A stretch of DNA of 64,000 nt from Lentzea aerocolonigenes. Lineage in GTDB: Bacteria > Actinomycetota > Actinomycetes > Mycobacteriales > Pseudonocardiaceae. A program made the translations under genes and the position numbers. Position 1 is the first letter of the stretch; every line of letters starts with the position of its first letter. Positions 1-7,867 of the stretch are shown here, piece after piece. The stretch is from assembly GCF_000974445.1 (NCBI RefSeq), contig NZ_BBOJ01000003.1, forward strand, positions 372,001 to 436,000, given 5' to 3'. Under the pieces are notes generated by a model, which saw only the letters and a list, made by a program, of their open reading frames with translations, had not been told where the DNA came from and searched no databases.

Positions 1-19
1 AGGAAGCGTGCGGACACCG

Positions 20-1150
20 ATGACTGAGACCGGCGGCAAGCCGTTGTACGACAATTACGGCCCGGAAGCCCGCGCCGCCGTCGAACGCGAGGCCCAGCTG
101 CCGACCACCGGATGGGAGCGCGAGGTCGCACGCGGCCTCGAGCTCGGGCTCCCCGCCGCGGACTCCGTCGTGGACCGGCGCATCCCCACGTTCTCCCGCG
201 GTGAGCTGCCGCACTTCGCGGGCATCAACACCTTTCTCAAAGCGCCGTACGTGGAGGACGTCCGCACGTGCGGCGAGTACGACGTGGTCGTGCTCGGCGC
301 CCCGTTCGACGGCGGTACCACCTACCGGCCGGGCACCCGGTTCGGGCCGCAGGGCATCCGCAAGATCTCCGCGCTGTACGGCCCGTACAACTTCGAGCTC
401 GGCGTCGACCTCCGCGAGTCCATCAGCATCGCGGACGTCGGCGACGTGTTCACCATTCCCGGCAACATCGAGAAGACGTTCGACCAGATCAGCAAGGCCG
501 TCGGTCACGTGTACGCGTCGGGCGCCTTTCCCGTCGTGCTCGGGGGCGACCACTCGATCGGTTACCCCACCGTGCGCGGTGTTTCCGAGCACCTGCGCGG
601 CAATCTCGGCATCATCCACTTCGACCGGCACGTCGACACCCAGGAAACCGACCTCGACGAGCGGATGCACACCACCCCGTGGTTCCACGCGACGGACATC
701 CCGAACGTGCCGCCGCGCAACCTCGTCCAGATCGGCATCGGCGGCTGGCAGGCCCCTCGGCCGGGCGTGAAGGTGGGGCGTGAGCGCGGCACCACGATCA
801 TGACGGTGACCGACTGCGTGGAGATGGGCATCGAGGCCGCCGCGCAGCGAGCACTGGACGTGGCGTGGGACGGCGCGGAAGCCGTCTGGCTCAGTTTCGA
901 CGTCGACTGCCTCGACGCGGCGTTCGTGCCCGGCACCGGCTGGCCGGAGCCCGGAGGTTTCCTGCCGCGCGAGGTGCTCAAGTTCATCCAGCTGGTGGCC
1001 GCGCAGCCGCTCGCCGGCATCGAGGTCGTCGAGTGCTCTCCCCCGTACGACCACGCGGAGATCACGTCGTTGATCGCCACCAGGGTCATCTGCGACACCC
1101 TCGGCTGTCTCGTCCGCGCGGGCCACCTGCCCCGCTCTGCCGGCGAGTAG
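20..1150 (+). CDS. Ureohydrolase (arginase/agmatinase fold), guanidinase-like subgroup
   Basis: This is a binuclear-metal ureohydrolase of about 376 residues. The ligand motifs are GGDHS (about residue 175), HFDRHVD (about 200-206) and SFDVDCLD (about 292-299), followed by PGTGWPEPGG. Typical agmatinases read DAHxD and PGTGTPEPGG. The Arg in DRHVD, the Trp in the last loop (about residue 308) and the long N-terminus are, as I recall, marks of the nickel-dependent guanidinases (GdmH, Synechocystis Sll1077), which split guanidine into urea and ammonia. An SsuA/NrtA-type ABC importer follows directly, as in the cyanobacterial guanidine locus. The start is uncertain: ATG at 20, or GTG at 8, which lies too close to AGGAAG (1-6). 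Agmatinase activity remains possible. Confidence 0.85.
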   Translation: MTETGGKPLYDNYGPEARAAVEREAQLPTTGWEREVARGLELGLPAADSVVDRRIPTFSRGELPHFAGINTFLKAPYVEDVRTCGEYDVVVLGAPFDGGTTYRPGTRFGPQGIRKISALYGPYNFELGVDLRESISIADVGDVFTIPGNIEKTFDQISKAVGHVYASGAFPVVLGGDHSIGYPTVRGVSEHLRGNLGIIHFDRHVDTQETDLDERMHTTPWFHATDIPNVPPRNLVQIGIGGWQAPRPGVKVGRERGTTIMTVTDCVEMGIEAAAQRALDVAWDGAEAVWLSFDVDCLDAAFVPGTGWPEPGGFLPREVLKFIQLVAAQPLAGIEVVECSPPYDHAEITSLIATRVICDTLGCLVRAGHLPRSAGE

Positions 1151-1184
1151 CCCTCCCACAACGCGAATCTCACAGGAGTTCGGT

Positions 1185-2171
1185 TTGTTTTCCCGCCGCA
1201 TCAACGGTCTTTTGATCGCGCTCGTGTTGCTGTGCGCCACGGCGTGCACGTCGAGCCCGGCCTCAACGGGCAAGGTGACGCTCGGGTTGAGTGCCTGGCC
1301 CGGCTGGTTCCCGTGGCAGGTCGCGCACGAGCAGGGACTCTTCGCCCGCAACGGCGTCGACGTCGAGCTCAAGTACTTCGACAGCTACACCGACAGCCTC
1401 AACGCGTTGTCGAGCGGCGCGATCGACGCCAACAGCCAGACGCTCAACGACACGCTCGCGTCGGTCAGCGGTGGCGCGCAGCAGACGATCGTCCTCGTCA
1501 ACGACAACTCGACGGGCAACGACCAGGTGATCGCCCGCGAGGGCATCTCGGGCGTCGCCGACCTGAAGGGCAAGAAGGTCGCCGTCGAACAGGGCACGGT
1601 CGACCACTACCTGCTGCTGCTCGCCCTGACCGAGGCCGGTCTGTCGCAAAAGGACATCGAGCTGGTGCCGCTCGCCACCGACGCGGCGGCGGCGGCCTTC
1701 GTCGCGGGCAAGGTGGACGCGGTCGGTGTCTTCGCACCGTTCACCACCACCGCGCTGCAATGCCCCGGCAGCCGCACCATCGCGACCTCGGCCGAGTTCC
1801 CCGGCGCCATCCCCGACCACCTGGTCGTGTCCAGCGCGTTCGCGAAGAACCGCCCGGAGGCGGCGCAGGCGTTGGTGAACACGTGGTTCGACACGCTCGA
1901 GTGGATCAAGCAGAACCCCGGCCAGGCCATCGAGATCATGGCCAAGCGCGGCGGCGTGAGCGCCGAGGACTACCGGACCTACGACGCGGGCACCACCATC
2001 TTCACGTTGCGGCAGAACCTCGACGCGTTCACGCCGGGGGTCACGCCCGCGCACCTCAACCACCAGGCCGGCCAGATCGCGGACTTCATGGTGAGCACGG
2101 GGCTCACGCCGAACCGGCCGTCACTGGACGGGCTGTTCGACGACCGGTTCGTCAAGGCGGTGAAGAGGTGA
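1185..2171 (+). CDS. ABC transporter substrate-binding lipoprotein, NMT1/SsuA/TauA type
   Basis: This is the solute-binding subunit of an importer for small nitrogen- or sulfur-containing compounds. A short basic N-terminus and hydrophobic stretch lead to a lipobox-like ATAC, so Cys about 20 should be lipidated and the protein held at the outer membrane face. The SAWPGWFPWQVAHEQGLF stretch and the two-lobed layout over 328 residues fit the NMT1/ThiY-like family. The start is TTG at 1185 with AGGAG at 1174-1178. It sits 34 bases after the ureohydrolase gene and overlaps the permease gene by four bases. The likely ligand is guanidine or a guanidino compound, inferred only from the neighbour. 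Confidence 0.88.
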   Translation: MFSRRINGLLIALVLLCATACTSSPASTGKVTLGLSAWPGWFPWQVAHEQGLFARNGVDVELKYFDSYTDSLNALSSGAIDANSQTLNDTLASVSGGAQQTIVLVNDNSTGNDQVIAREGISGVADLKGKKVAVEQGTVDHYLLLLALTEAGLSQKDIELVPLATDAAAAAFVAGKVDAVGVFAPFTTTALQCPGSRTIATSAEFPGAIPDHLVVSSAFAKNRPEAAQALVNTWFDTLEWIKQNPGQAIEIMAKRGGVSAEDYRTYDAGTTIFTLRQNLDAFTPGVTPAHLNHQAGQIADFMVSTGLTPNRPSLDGLFDDRFVKAVKR

Positions 2172-3025
2172 AGACCGCACTGGCAGGCCGCACCACCGAC
2201 GTCCGCGCCGCGTGGCCGCCGCTGCCCCGCCGGACCCGCCCGCACCGCAAGGTGCTCACCATCCGCACACCGATCCCCCGCCGCGCCGCGGTCGTCCTCA
2301 CCGCGCTCTCGCTGGCCGTGCCGCTCGTCTCCTGGGTGGCGCTCAGCGCGAGCGGTCTCGTGCCGGCCACCTTCCTCCCCTCACCAGGTGCCGTGCTGTC
2401 CGCCGGCTGGGAGATGGCGCGTTCGGGCGAGCTCGCGGTCGACGTGGGCACGACGACCCGGCGCGTGCTGGAGGGTTTCGGGCTCGCCGTGCTGGTGTCC
2501 GTTCCGCTCGGCATCCTGATGGGCACGTTCCACGCCGCGCAGGCCGCGTTCGAGCCGGTGATCGGGCTGCTGCGCTACCTGCCGGCGAGCGCGTTCATCC
2601 CGCTGCTCATCATCTGGCTCGGGCTCGGCGAGCCCTCGAAGATCGCGATCCTGTTCATCGGCACGGTCTTCTTCAACACGCTGATGACCGCCGACGCCGT
2701 CCGGAGCGTGCCGCGGTCCCTCATCGACGTCTCCTACACGCTCGGCGCCCGGCGTGGTGAGGTGCTGCGCAAGGTCGTGGTGCCGCACTCGTTGCCGGGC
2801 ATCATCGACGCGGTCCGCGTCAACGCGGCGGCGGCGTGGAACTTCGTGGTGGTGGCGGAGCTCGTCAACTCCACGGCTGGACTGGGCTACCGGATCGTTC
2901 GCGCGCAACGCTTCCTGCAGACGGACAAGATCTTCGCGGTGCTCGTCGTGATCGGCGTCATCGGTCTGACGATCGACGTGGCCCTGCGCCTGCTGCGTGC
3001 CAGAGCGGGGCGGTGGGCCGCATGA
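2168..3025 (+). CDS. ABC transporter permease, SsuC/TauC/NrtB type
   Basis: This is the inner-membrane channel subunit of the importer, about 285 residues. After a proline- and arginine-rich N-terminal tail it has a string of hydrophobic helices and the EAA-loop region (DVSYTLGARRGEVLRKVVVP, about residues 180-200) that docks on the ATPase. The start is GTG at 2168, overlapping the lipoprotein stop (GTGA). The end overlaps the ATPase ATG (ATGA at 3022). The unbroken coupling of three subunits shows one transport complex. The open frame extends far upstream of 2168, but that part lies inside the lipoprotein gene and is not coding. Confidence 0.88.
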   Translation: MKTALAGRTTDVRAAWPPLPRRTRPHRKVLTIRTPIPRRAAVVLTALSLAVPLVSWVALSASGLVPATFLPSPGAVLSAGWEMARSGELAVDVGTTTRRVLEGFGLAVLVSVPLGILMGTFHAAQAAFEPVIGLLRYLPASAFIPLLIIWLGLGEPSKIAILFIGTVFFNTLMTADAVRSVPRSLIDVSYTLGARRGEVLRKVVVPHSLPGIIDAVRVNAAAAWNFVVVAELVNSTAGLGYRIVRAQRFLQTDKIFAVLVVIGVIGLTIDVALRLLRARAGRWAA

Positions 3026-3789
3026 CGCTGGCACTCACCGACGTCTCCAAGGAATACGGACGGAAGCTCGCGCTGGACGGGGTTAACCTCACGGTGACCC
3101 CCGGCGAGTTCCTCTGCGTCGTCGGCGCGAGCGGGTCGGGCAAGTCGACCCTGCTGTCGCTGGTCGCCGGACTCGCGATGCCGACCGCGGGCCAGATCAC
3201 CGTCGACGGTCACCTGATCACCGGGCCGGGACCCGACCGCGGACTGGTCTTCCAGACCGGATCGCTCTACCCGTGGCGCACCGTGGAACGCAACGTCGCT
3301 TTTGGACTCGAGCTGCTCGGGCTGGACGGCGCCGAACGCGCGCGCAGGATCGACTGGTACCTCGCCGAGACCGGTCTCGCGGACGTGCGGCGCTCGCTGC
3401 CGCGTCAGCTGTCCGGCGGTCAGCAGCAGCGCGTCGCGATCGCGAGGGCTCTGGTCTGCGAACCGGATGTGCTGCTGCTCGACGAACCGTTCGGCGCGCT
3501 CGACGTGCAGACCAAGGAGGACATGCAGCTGTTGATCAGACAGATCTGGCGCGACACGGGGACCACCGTGCTCATGGTCACCCACGACGTCGAGGAGGCC
3601 GTGTTCCTGGGCACACGGGTGGTCGTGCTGGCGAGCGATCCCGGTCGCATCGCCGCCGAGACCCCGATCCCCCTCGCCGACGACAGGGATCTCGCGATCA
3701 AGCGCACGTCCGACTTCCTCCGGCTGCGAGCGTCCACTGAGGACATGGTCCGCACCTGGCACCGGCTCCGCGGTGAGGTGACCAGGTGA
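3022..3789 (+). CDS. ABC transporter ATP-binding protein, SsuB/TauB/NrtD type
   Basis: This is the ATPase subunit powering the importer, 255 residues. Walker A is GASGSGKST (about residue 36). The signature is LSGGQQQR, Walker B is VLLLDEPFGALD and the H-loop is MVTHD, all in normal order and spacing. The length is typical for the nitrate/sulfonate/taurine subfamily. ATG at 3022 overlaps the permease stop. Its own stop overlaps the GTG of the following sensor kinase (GTGA at 3786), so transporter and conservon are probably on one transcript. Confidence 0.9.
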   Translation: MTLALTDVSKEYGRKLALDGVNLTVTPGEFLCVVGASGSGKSTLLSLVAGLAMPTAGQITVDGHLITGPGPDRGLVFQTGSLYPWRTVERNVAFGLELLGLDGAERARRIDWYLAETGLADVRRSLPRQLSGGQQQRVAIARALVCEPDVLLLDEPFGALDVQTKEDMQLLIRQIWRDTGTTVLMVTHDVEEAVFLGTRVVVLASDPGRIAAETPIPLADDRDLAIKRTSDFLRLRASTEDMVRTWHRLRGEVTR

Positions 3790-6086
3790 GGAGAGGTGTG
3801 CTGCACGGGCACTCCATCGGCAGGAAGCTGAACCTGCTGATCGTGCCCCCGCTCGTCGCCGCGGTACTCGTGTCGGTGCCCTTCCTCCTCGGCCAGGCGG
3901 GGGACGCGGGATCGGCCGCGGGCACGGCCGAGTCCGCACGGCAGGTGCGCGAGCTGGGGAACCTGATCTGGGAACTGCAACAGGAACGCGTGCTCACGGC
4001 CGCGCACCTGGCGACGCCCGCCGACGACGGCGAGAGCCTGAAGCGCCAGCACGGCAACGTCGACAGGGCGGTGGAGGGCGTGCGCGCCGCGCTCGGCTCC
4101 GACATGTCCGACGAGCTCACAAACGCGTTGGTGCGCCTGGGTTCGCTCACCGGACTGCGGCAGAACGCGCTGCGCGGCGGCGCCTCGTCCGACGGTGTCG
4201 CGCGGACGTACCACGCCGCCATCACCGCGGTCATCGACTCGCTGCGCCTCGTTCCGCAGCAGACCGGTGACGCGGAGGGCACGAGACAGCTCACCGCGCT
4301 CGAAGCCCTGCTGCGCGCGACCGAGCAGAACTCGCTGCACGACACCAGCCTGATCATCGCCGCGGCGAGGAGGCAGACGGGACAGGACCTGCTGAACGAC
4401 GCCGCGATGCAGTCCCGCGCGTTCACCGAACGCTTCGTGCAGCAGGCCGACGCGGACCACGCCGCGATGGTCGTGACGGTGGAGGAGGGCCCCGAGGGCC
4501 GCCGGGTCGACGAGCTCGCCACCAGGCTGCCGAAAGATCCGAGCCCGTCGTTCGCGGCCGAGGCGCTGACCGCGGTGACCGCGCAGGCTCAGCTGCGCAA
4601 GGTCGCGCAGGACCGGGTCACCGACGAGATCACCGCGGCGGCCGAGGCCCGCGCGAGCAGCGCCAACGCGGTCGCGTGGAGCGTCGGTGCGGGCGGTGCC
4701 GCGTTGTTCGCCCTGGTCGTGTGGCTCGTGATCGTCGTGCGTCGCTCGATCGCGAACCCGTTGCGCAGCCTCACCGACGCGGCGGGCGCGGTGGCCGATC
4801 TCGCCGGCAGGGAGCTGGTCCGCGTCTCCGACACCGAGGTGCCCGACGAGCAGGTGCCGCGGCTCAGCGCGATCGACGTGTCGTCCGGCAACGAGCTGGG
4901 CCGGCTCGCCGAGGCGTTCAACCGCGTGCAGGGCACGGCCGCGCAGCTCGTGGAACGGCAGGCGATCACGCGGCGCAACGTGAGCCTGATGTTCGCCAAC
5001 GTCGCCAAGCGCACGCGCAGCCTGGTCAGCAGGCAGCTCGCCCTCGTCGACGAGCTGGAGCGCGACGAGCAGAACGAGCGGTTGCTCGCGAGCCTGTACC
5101 AGCTGGACCACCTCGCCACCCGGTTGCGCCGCACCTCGGACAACCTGCTCGTGATCGCCGGAACCCGCGAGGACGCCCGGCTTTCCGGTCCGATGGAGCT
5201 GGGCACGGTCCTGCGTTCGGCGCTGGCGGAGATCGAGGACTACCAACGCGTCCGGCTCGACGTCGCCGGCAGGAGCACCATGCCGTCCGCGCTCGGGACG
5301 GACCTGATCCAGCTGTTCGCCGAGCTGCTGGAGAACGCGACCTCGTTCTCGCCACCGGAGTCCACTGTGGAGGTCAGCACGACACGGCCGGCTGACGGGT
5401 CCTGCGTCGTGCAGATCGTCGACCGCGGCATCGGGATGACCGAGGCCAGGCTCGCCGAGGAGAACCTGCGCCTGGTGCAGCGCGAGCGGCTGGACATCGC
5501 GCCGACCAGCGTTCTCGGCCTGTTCGTGGTGGGCAGGCTGGCGCGCAGGCACTCGCTCACCGTCGCGCTGTCCCCGACCGAGGGCGGCGGTGTCACCGCA
5601 CGCGTGACCCTGCCGCCCGGCGTTCTGAAGCAGGAGGACGCGCCCTCGAGGCCGCTCACCCTGCCGTCGGCGCCGTTCCGCGGCAAGGACTTCGGCTGGT
5701 TCATGGACGACGAACCGGCCGCCGCGACGGACGTGTGGGAGCAGCCGGACCGGCTGTCTGGCGAGCTGACCGCCGAGATCGCGCTGGTGTCGACGGCCGT
5801 CGCGCGCGTCGCGGTCCTGCCGCAGCCCGTCGCGACACCCGCGATCGAGCCCGAGCGGCAGGGACGTGCCGGGCTGACCCGGCGCGTGCCGGGAGCCAGC
5901 CTCGCGGCGAGCCTGCGCAACGATCCCCCCGCGACACCCGCAAAACCCGCTCCTGAGAACACCGCCTCCTGGCAGCAGCGCGATCCCGCCGCCGAACGGG
6001 CCGCGCTCGACGCGTTCGCGAACGGCCTCGCGGAGGGCGCCGCCGCCGGAGCAGGCACGCACACGATGAAAGAGGGCATTGATTGA
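3786..6086 (+). CDS. cvnA: Conservon sensor kinase-like protein with NIT sensor domain (CvnA type)
   Basis: This membrane histidine-kinase-like protein of 766 residues is the first gene of a conservon. It has a first membrane helix (about 18-38), an extracytoplasmic helical region resembling the nitrate/nitrite-sensing NIT domain (about 50-290), a second helix (about 298-320), HAMP, a dimerisation-like stretch (YQLDHLATRLRRT) and HATPase_c with NATSFSPP and GLFVVGRLA boxes. A disordered Ala/Pro-rich tail follows. CvnA-like proteins act with Roadblock, DUF742 and GTPase partners at the membrane. GTG at 3786 overlaps the ABC ATPase stop. The TGA stop lies within the TTGA terminus of the inserted relic, so the native C-terminus may have been altered. 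Confidence 0.85.
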   Translation: MRRGVLHGHSIGRKLNLLIVPPLVAAVLVSVPFLLGQAGDAGSAAGTAESARQVRELGNLIWELQQERVLTAAHLATPADDGESLKRQHGNVDRAVEGVRAALGSDMSDELTNALVRLGSLTGLRQNALRGGASSDGVARTYHAAITAVIDSLRLVPQQTGDAEGTRQLTALEALLRATEQNSLHDTSLIIAAARRQTGQDLLNDAAMQSRAFTERFVQQADADHAAMVVTVEEGPEGRRVDELATRLPKDPSPSFAAEALTAVTAQAQLRKVAQDRVTDEITAAAEARASSANAVAWSVGAGGAALFALVVWLVIVVRRSIANPLRSLTDAAGAVADLAGRELVRVSDTEVPDEQVPRLSAIDVSSGNELGRLAEAFNRVQGTAAQLVERQAITRRNVSLMFANVAKRTRSLVSRQLALVDELERDEQNERLLASLYQLDHLATRLRRTSDNLLVIAGTREDARLSGPMELGTVLRSALAEIEDYQRVRLDVAGRSTMPSALGTDLIQLFAELLENATSFSPPESTVEVSTTRPADGSCVVQIVDRGIGMTEARLAEENLRLVQRERLDIAPTSVLGLFVVGRLARRHSLTVALSPTEGGGVTARVTLPPGVLKQEDAPSRPLTLPSAPFRGKDFGWFMDDEPAAATDVWEQPDRLSGELTAEIALVSTAVARVAVLPQPVATPAIEPERQGRAGLTRRVPGASLAASLRNDPPATPAKPAPENTASWQQRDPAAERAALDAFANGLAEGAAAGAGTHTMKEGID

Positions 6087-6412
6087 CCTCACTCCCAGCT
6101 GAAGCAGGGAGATTCTTCCCTCGCGGGTCGAGTTTTCTGCTTCACAGCCCGTTGCCGCCTGGGGTTACCAGCGAAGGGACGGTGTACCGCCCACGGTCTT
6201 ACACAAGCTCCACAGACCTGACATCCCACCAGCTCGGCGGTAGACCCCGCCGACGTGGTTGTCGCCGACCGGGCGCGACAACCGTACCAGCCGCTCCGCC
6301 AACTGCCGCACCCGCCGGTCAGAGCACGGTCATTCACCCTGGCGGCGAAGGACCGCCCTTGCCCTGCTCCGCAGGCGTCCGTTTCCTCCCCGGTCTGAAG
6401 ACCGGGGTATCC
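6083..6412 (-). mobile_element. IS200/IS605-type relic or non-autonomous element (tnpB-less)
   Basis: This ~330-bp stretch separates conservon genes that normally abut. On the minus strand it ends in a hairpin (6092-6111, loop TGAA on the plus strand) followed by TCAA (complement of 6083-6086), the arrangement typical of IS200/IS605 right ends. The other side has a perfect 8-bp stem with the same TGAA loop (6388-6395/6400-6407). Both hairpins face the same way, as expected for this family. No TnpA or TnpB catalytic motif remains. A minus frame reading QRAVKQKTRPAREESP near the right end resembles the disordered TnpB tail, suggesting a deletion derivative. The boundary near 6412 is approximate. 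Confidence 0.6.
6257..6283. repeat. 8-bp inverted repeat inside the IS605-type relic
   Basis: The arms GGTTGTCG (6257-6264) and CGACAACC (6276-6283) are perfect complements around an 11-base loop. The hairpin lies in the interior of the relic, upstream of its right end on the minus strand. In intact tnpB elements this general region encodes the structured omega RNA. Whether this hairpin is a remnant of such an RNA cannot be decided by eye. Confidence 0.5.
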
Positions 6413-6426
6413 ACGAAGGAATCCCG

Positions 6427-6864
6427 ATGAGCACGTTCCCCGCAGCACGAACCAGCGTCGAGGCGCAGAACTTCAACTGGCTGGTCACCCGCTTCGCGCA
6501 GGGCACCCCCGGCGCCCTGGCCGCGATCGCCGTGTCCTCCGACGGCCTGCTCATCGCGATGTCGTCGGACCTGGCGAGGGAGAACGCCGATCGGCTGGCG
6601 GTGATCTGCTCGGCCGTGCTGAGCCTCGCGGGCGGTGTGTCCGAGTGCCACCCGCTCGGCGAGCCGGACAAGGTCATCGTCGAGCTGGGGCACGGTTACC
6701 TGATCGTCTGCACCATCAGCATCGGCTGCGCCCTGGGCGTGCTGGCGTCCAAACAGGCCAGTCTCGGCACGATCGGCTACGAGATGGCGATGTTCGCGAA
6801 CCGCGCCAGCTCCGTCCTCACCCCGCAGGTGATCGAGGAACTCAAGTTCTCGGTCGGGCGGTAG
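6427..6864 (+). CDS. cvnB: Roadblock/LC7 domain protein (CvnB type)
   Basis: This is a small cytoplasmic Roadblock/LC7 protein of 145 residues. Proteins of this family in conservons form the scaffold or GTPase-regulating partner of CvnA and CvnD. The GALAAIAVSSDGLLIAMS strand-turn-strand and the VSECHPLGEPDKVIVELGHGYLIV region are typical. ATG at 6427 has GAAGGA at 6415-6420. This ribosome site lies just outside the relic and was probably the original one. It is followed after three bases by the DUF742 gene. Confidence 0.9.
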   Translation: MSTFPAARTSVEAQNFNWLVTRFAQGTPGALAAIAVSSDGLLIAMSSDLARENADRLAVICSAVLSLAGGVSECHPLGEPDKVIVELGHGYLIVCTISIGCALGVLASKQASLGTIGYEMAMFANRASSVLTPQVIEELKFSVGR

Positions 6865-6867
6865 GAC

Positions 6868-7218
6868 GTGCCCGACCGAGACGTCTCGCTGCTGCGGCCG
6901 TACCTGCTCACGTCCGGACGGACCGAGCCGATCGACCGGAACCTGGAGATCGAGACCCAGGTGCTGACCAGTGAGCTCGGCGCGGCGTCCCACGCGAGCC
7001 TGTCGTTCGAGCGCCGCGACATCGTGGCGCTGTGCACCAAACCTGTGTCGGTGGCGGAGGTCGCGGCGATTCTCGGGCTGCACATCGGTGTGGCCCGAGT
7101 CCTCGTGGCGGACCTGGCCGCGCTCGGGTACCTCGCCGTCCACCGACCGGTCGCAGGCCTCGCCGGCGACCCCGCCATGATCGAGAGGATCATCCGCCGC
7201 CTTGAAGCCATCAGTTGA
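6868..7218 (+). CDS. cvnC: DUF742 protein (CvnC type)
   Basis: This DUF742 protein of 116 residues is the third conservon member. The N-terminus carries VSLLRPYLLTSGRT, and the C-terminal half is a winged-helix-like fold (PVSVAEVAAILGLHIGVARVLVADL) ending in a basic helix. Family members are small cytoplasmic proteins of unclear function encoded between the Roadblock and GTPase genes. GTG at 6868 lies four bases after the cvnB stop. Its last codons overlap the start of the GTPase gene. Confidence 0.88.
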   Translation: MPDRDVSLLRPYLLTSGRTEPIDRNLEIETQVLTSELGAASHASLSFERRDIVALCTKPVSVAEVAAILGLHIGVARVLVADLAALGYLAVHRPVAGLAGDPAMIERIIRRLEAIS

Positions 7219-7789
7219 GACCCGCACCCCGACACCGGTCAAGATCATCATCGCGGGCGGTTTCGGAGTCGGCAAGACGACAGCGGTGTCGTCCATCTCG
7301 GAGATCACGCCACTGCGGACCGAGGCGGCCATCACGACGGTCTCCGAGGACGTGGACCGCACCGCCCACGTCCCGGACAAGACCACCACCACGGTGGCGC
7401 TGGACTTCGGCTGCATCACCATCGACGACGACGTCAAGCTGTACCTGTTCGGCACACCGGGCCAGGACCGCTTCGGCTTCATGTGGCGCGACCTCGCGCT
7501 GGGCGCGCTGGGCGCACTCGTCATCGTCGACACCCGGCGCATCGACGACTGCTACCCGGCCGTCGACTACTTCGAGAAGACAGGGCTGCCGTTCGTCGTC
7601 GCCGTCAACCTGTTCGAGGGCAAGCTCAGCCACGCCCAGGCGGACATCCGCTGGGCGCTGGCGATCGGCGACCACGTCCCGTTGATCACCTTCGACGCCC
7701 GCGTCAAGCTCTCGGTCCGGGACGCGCTCCTGACCGTCCTGCGCACCACGTTGGACCGTGCGACCTCCCAGCAGCAACCCGGCCGTTAG
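7202..7789 (+). CDS. cvnD: Conservon GTP-binding protein (CvnD type)
   Basis: This small Ras-like/Gtr-like GTPase of 195 residues closes the conservon. The P-loop is GGFGVGKTT, the switch II motif is GTPGQDRF, and the base-binding loop reads VAVNLFEG instead of NKxD, as is usual in this family. The start is TTG at 7202 inside the end of the DUF742 gene; the sequence before the P-loop (about 17 residues) is normal in length. With the kinase-like protein, Roadblock and DUF742 partners it should form a membrane-associated GTPase signalling complex. Confidence 0.88.
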   Translation: MKPSVETRTPTPVKIIIAGGFGVGKTTAVSSISEITPLRTEAAITTVSEDVDRTAHVPDKTTTTVALDFGCITIDDDVKLYLFGTPGQDRFGFMWRDLALGALGALVIVDTRRIDDCYPAVDYFEKTGLPFVVAVNLFEGKLSHAQADIRWALAIGDHVPLITFDARVKLSVRDALLTVLRTTLDRATSQQQPGR

Positions 7790-7867
7790 GGTCGTTCGGC
7801 CGTAGGAGGCGCTCGCGAACGGACCTAAGCTTTGAGCGGGTCGGGGCAGGCACCTGGAGGATTTGTC

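Noticed and set aside
3420-6092. An 890-codon open frame antisense to the ATPase and the conservon kinase
   Set aside because: It lies wholly opposite clear conserved genes, has low-complexity Arg/Gly/His-rich composition and shows no domain. High-GC third positions keep such antisense frames open.
6083-6430. A plus-strand frame of about 115 codons between cvnA and cvnB
   Set aside because: It runs through the hairpins of the IS605-type relic, has no homology-like pattern and no ribosome site.
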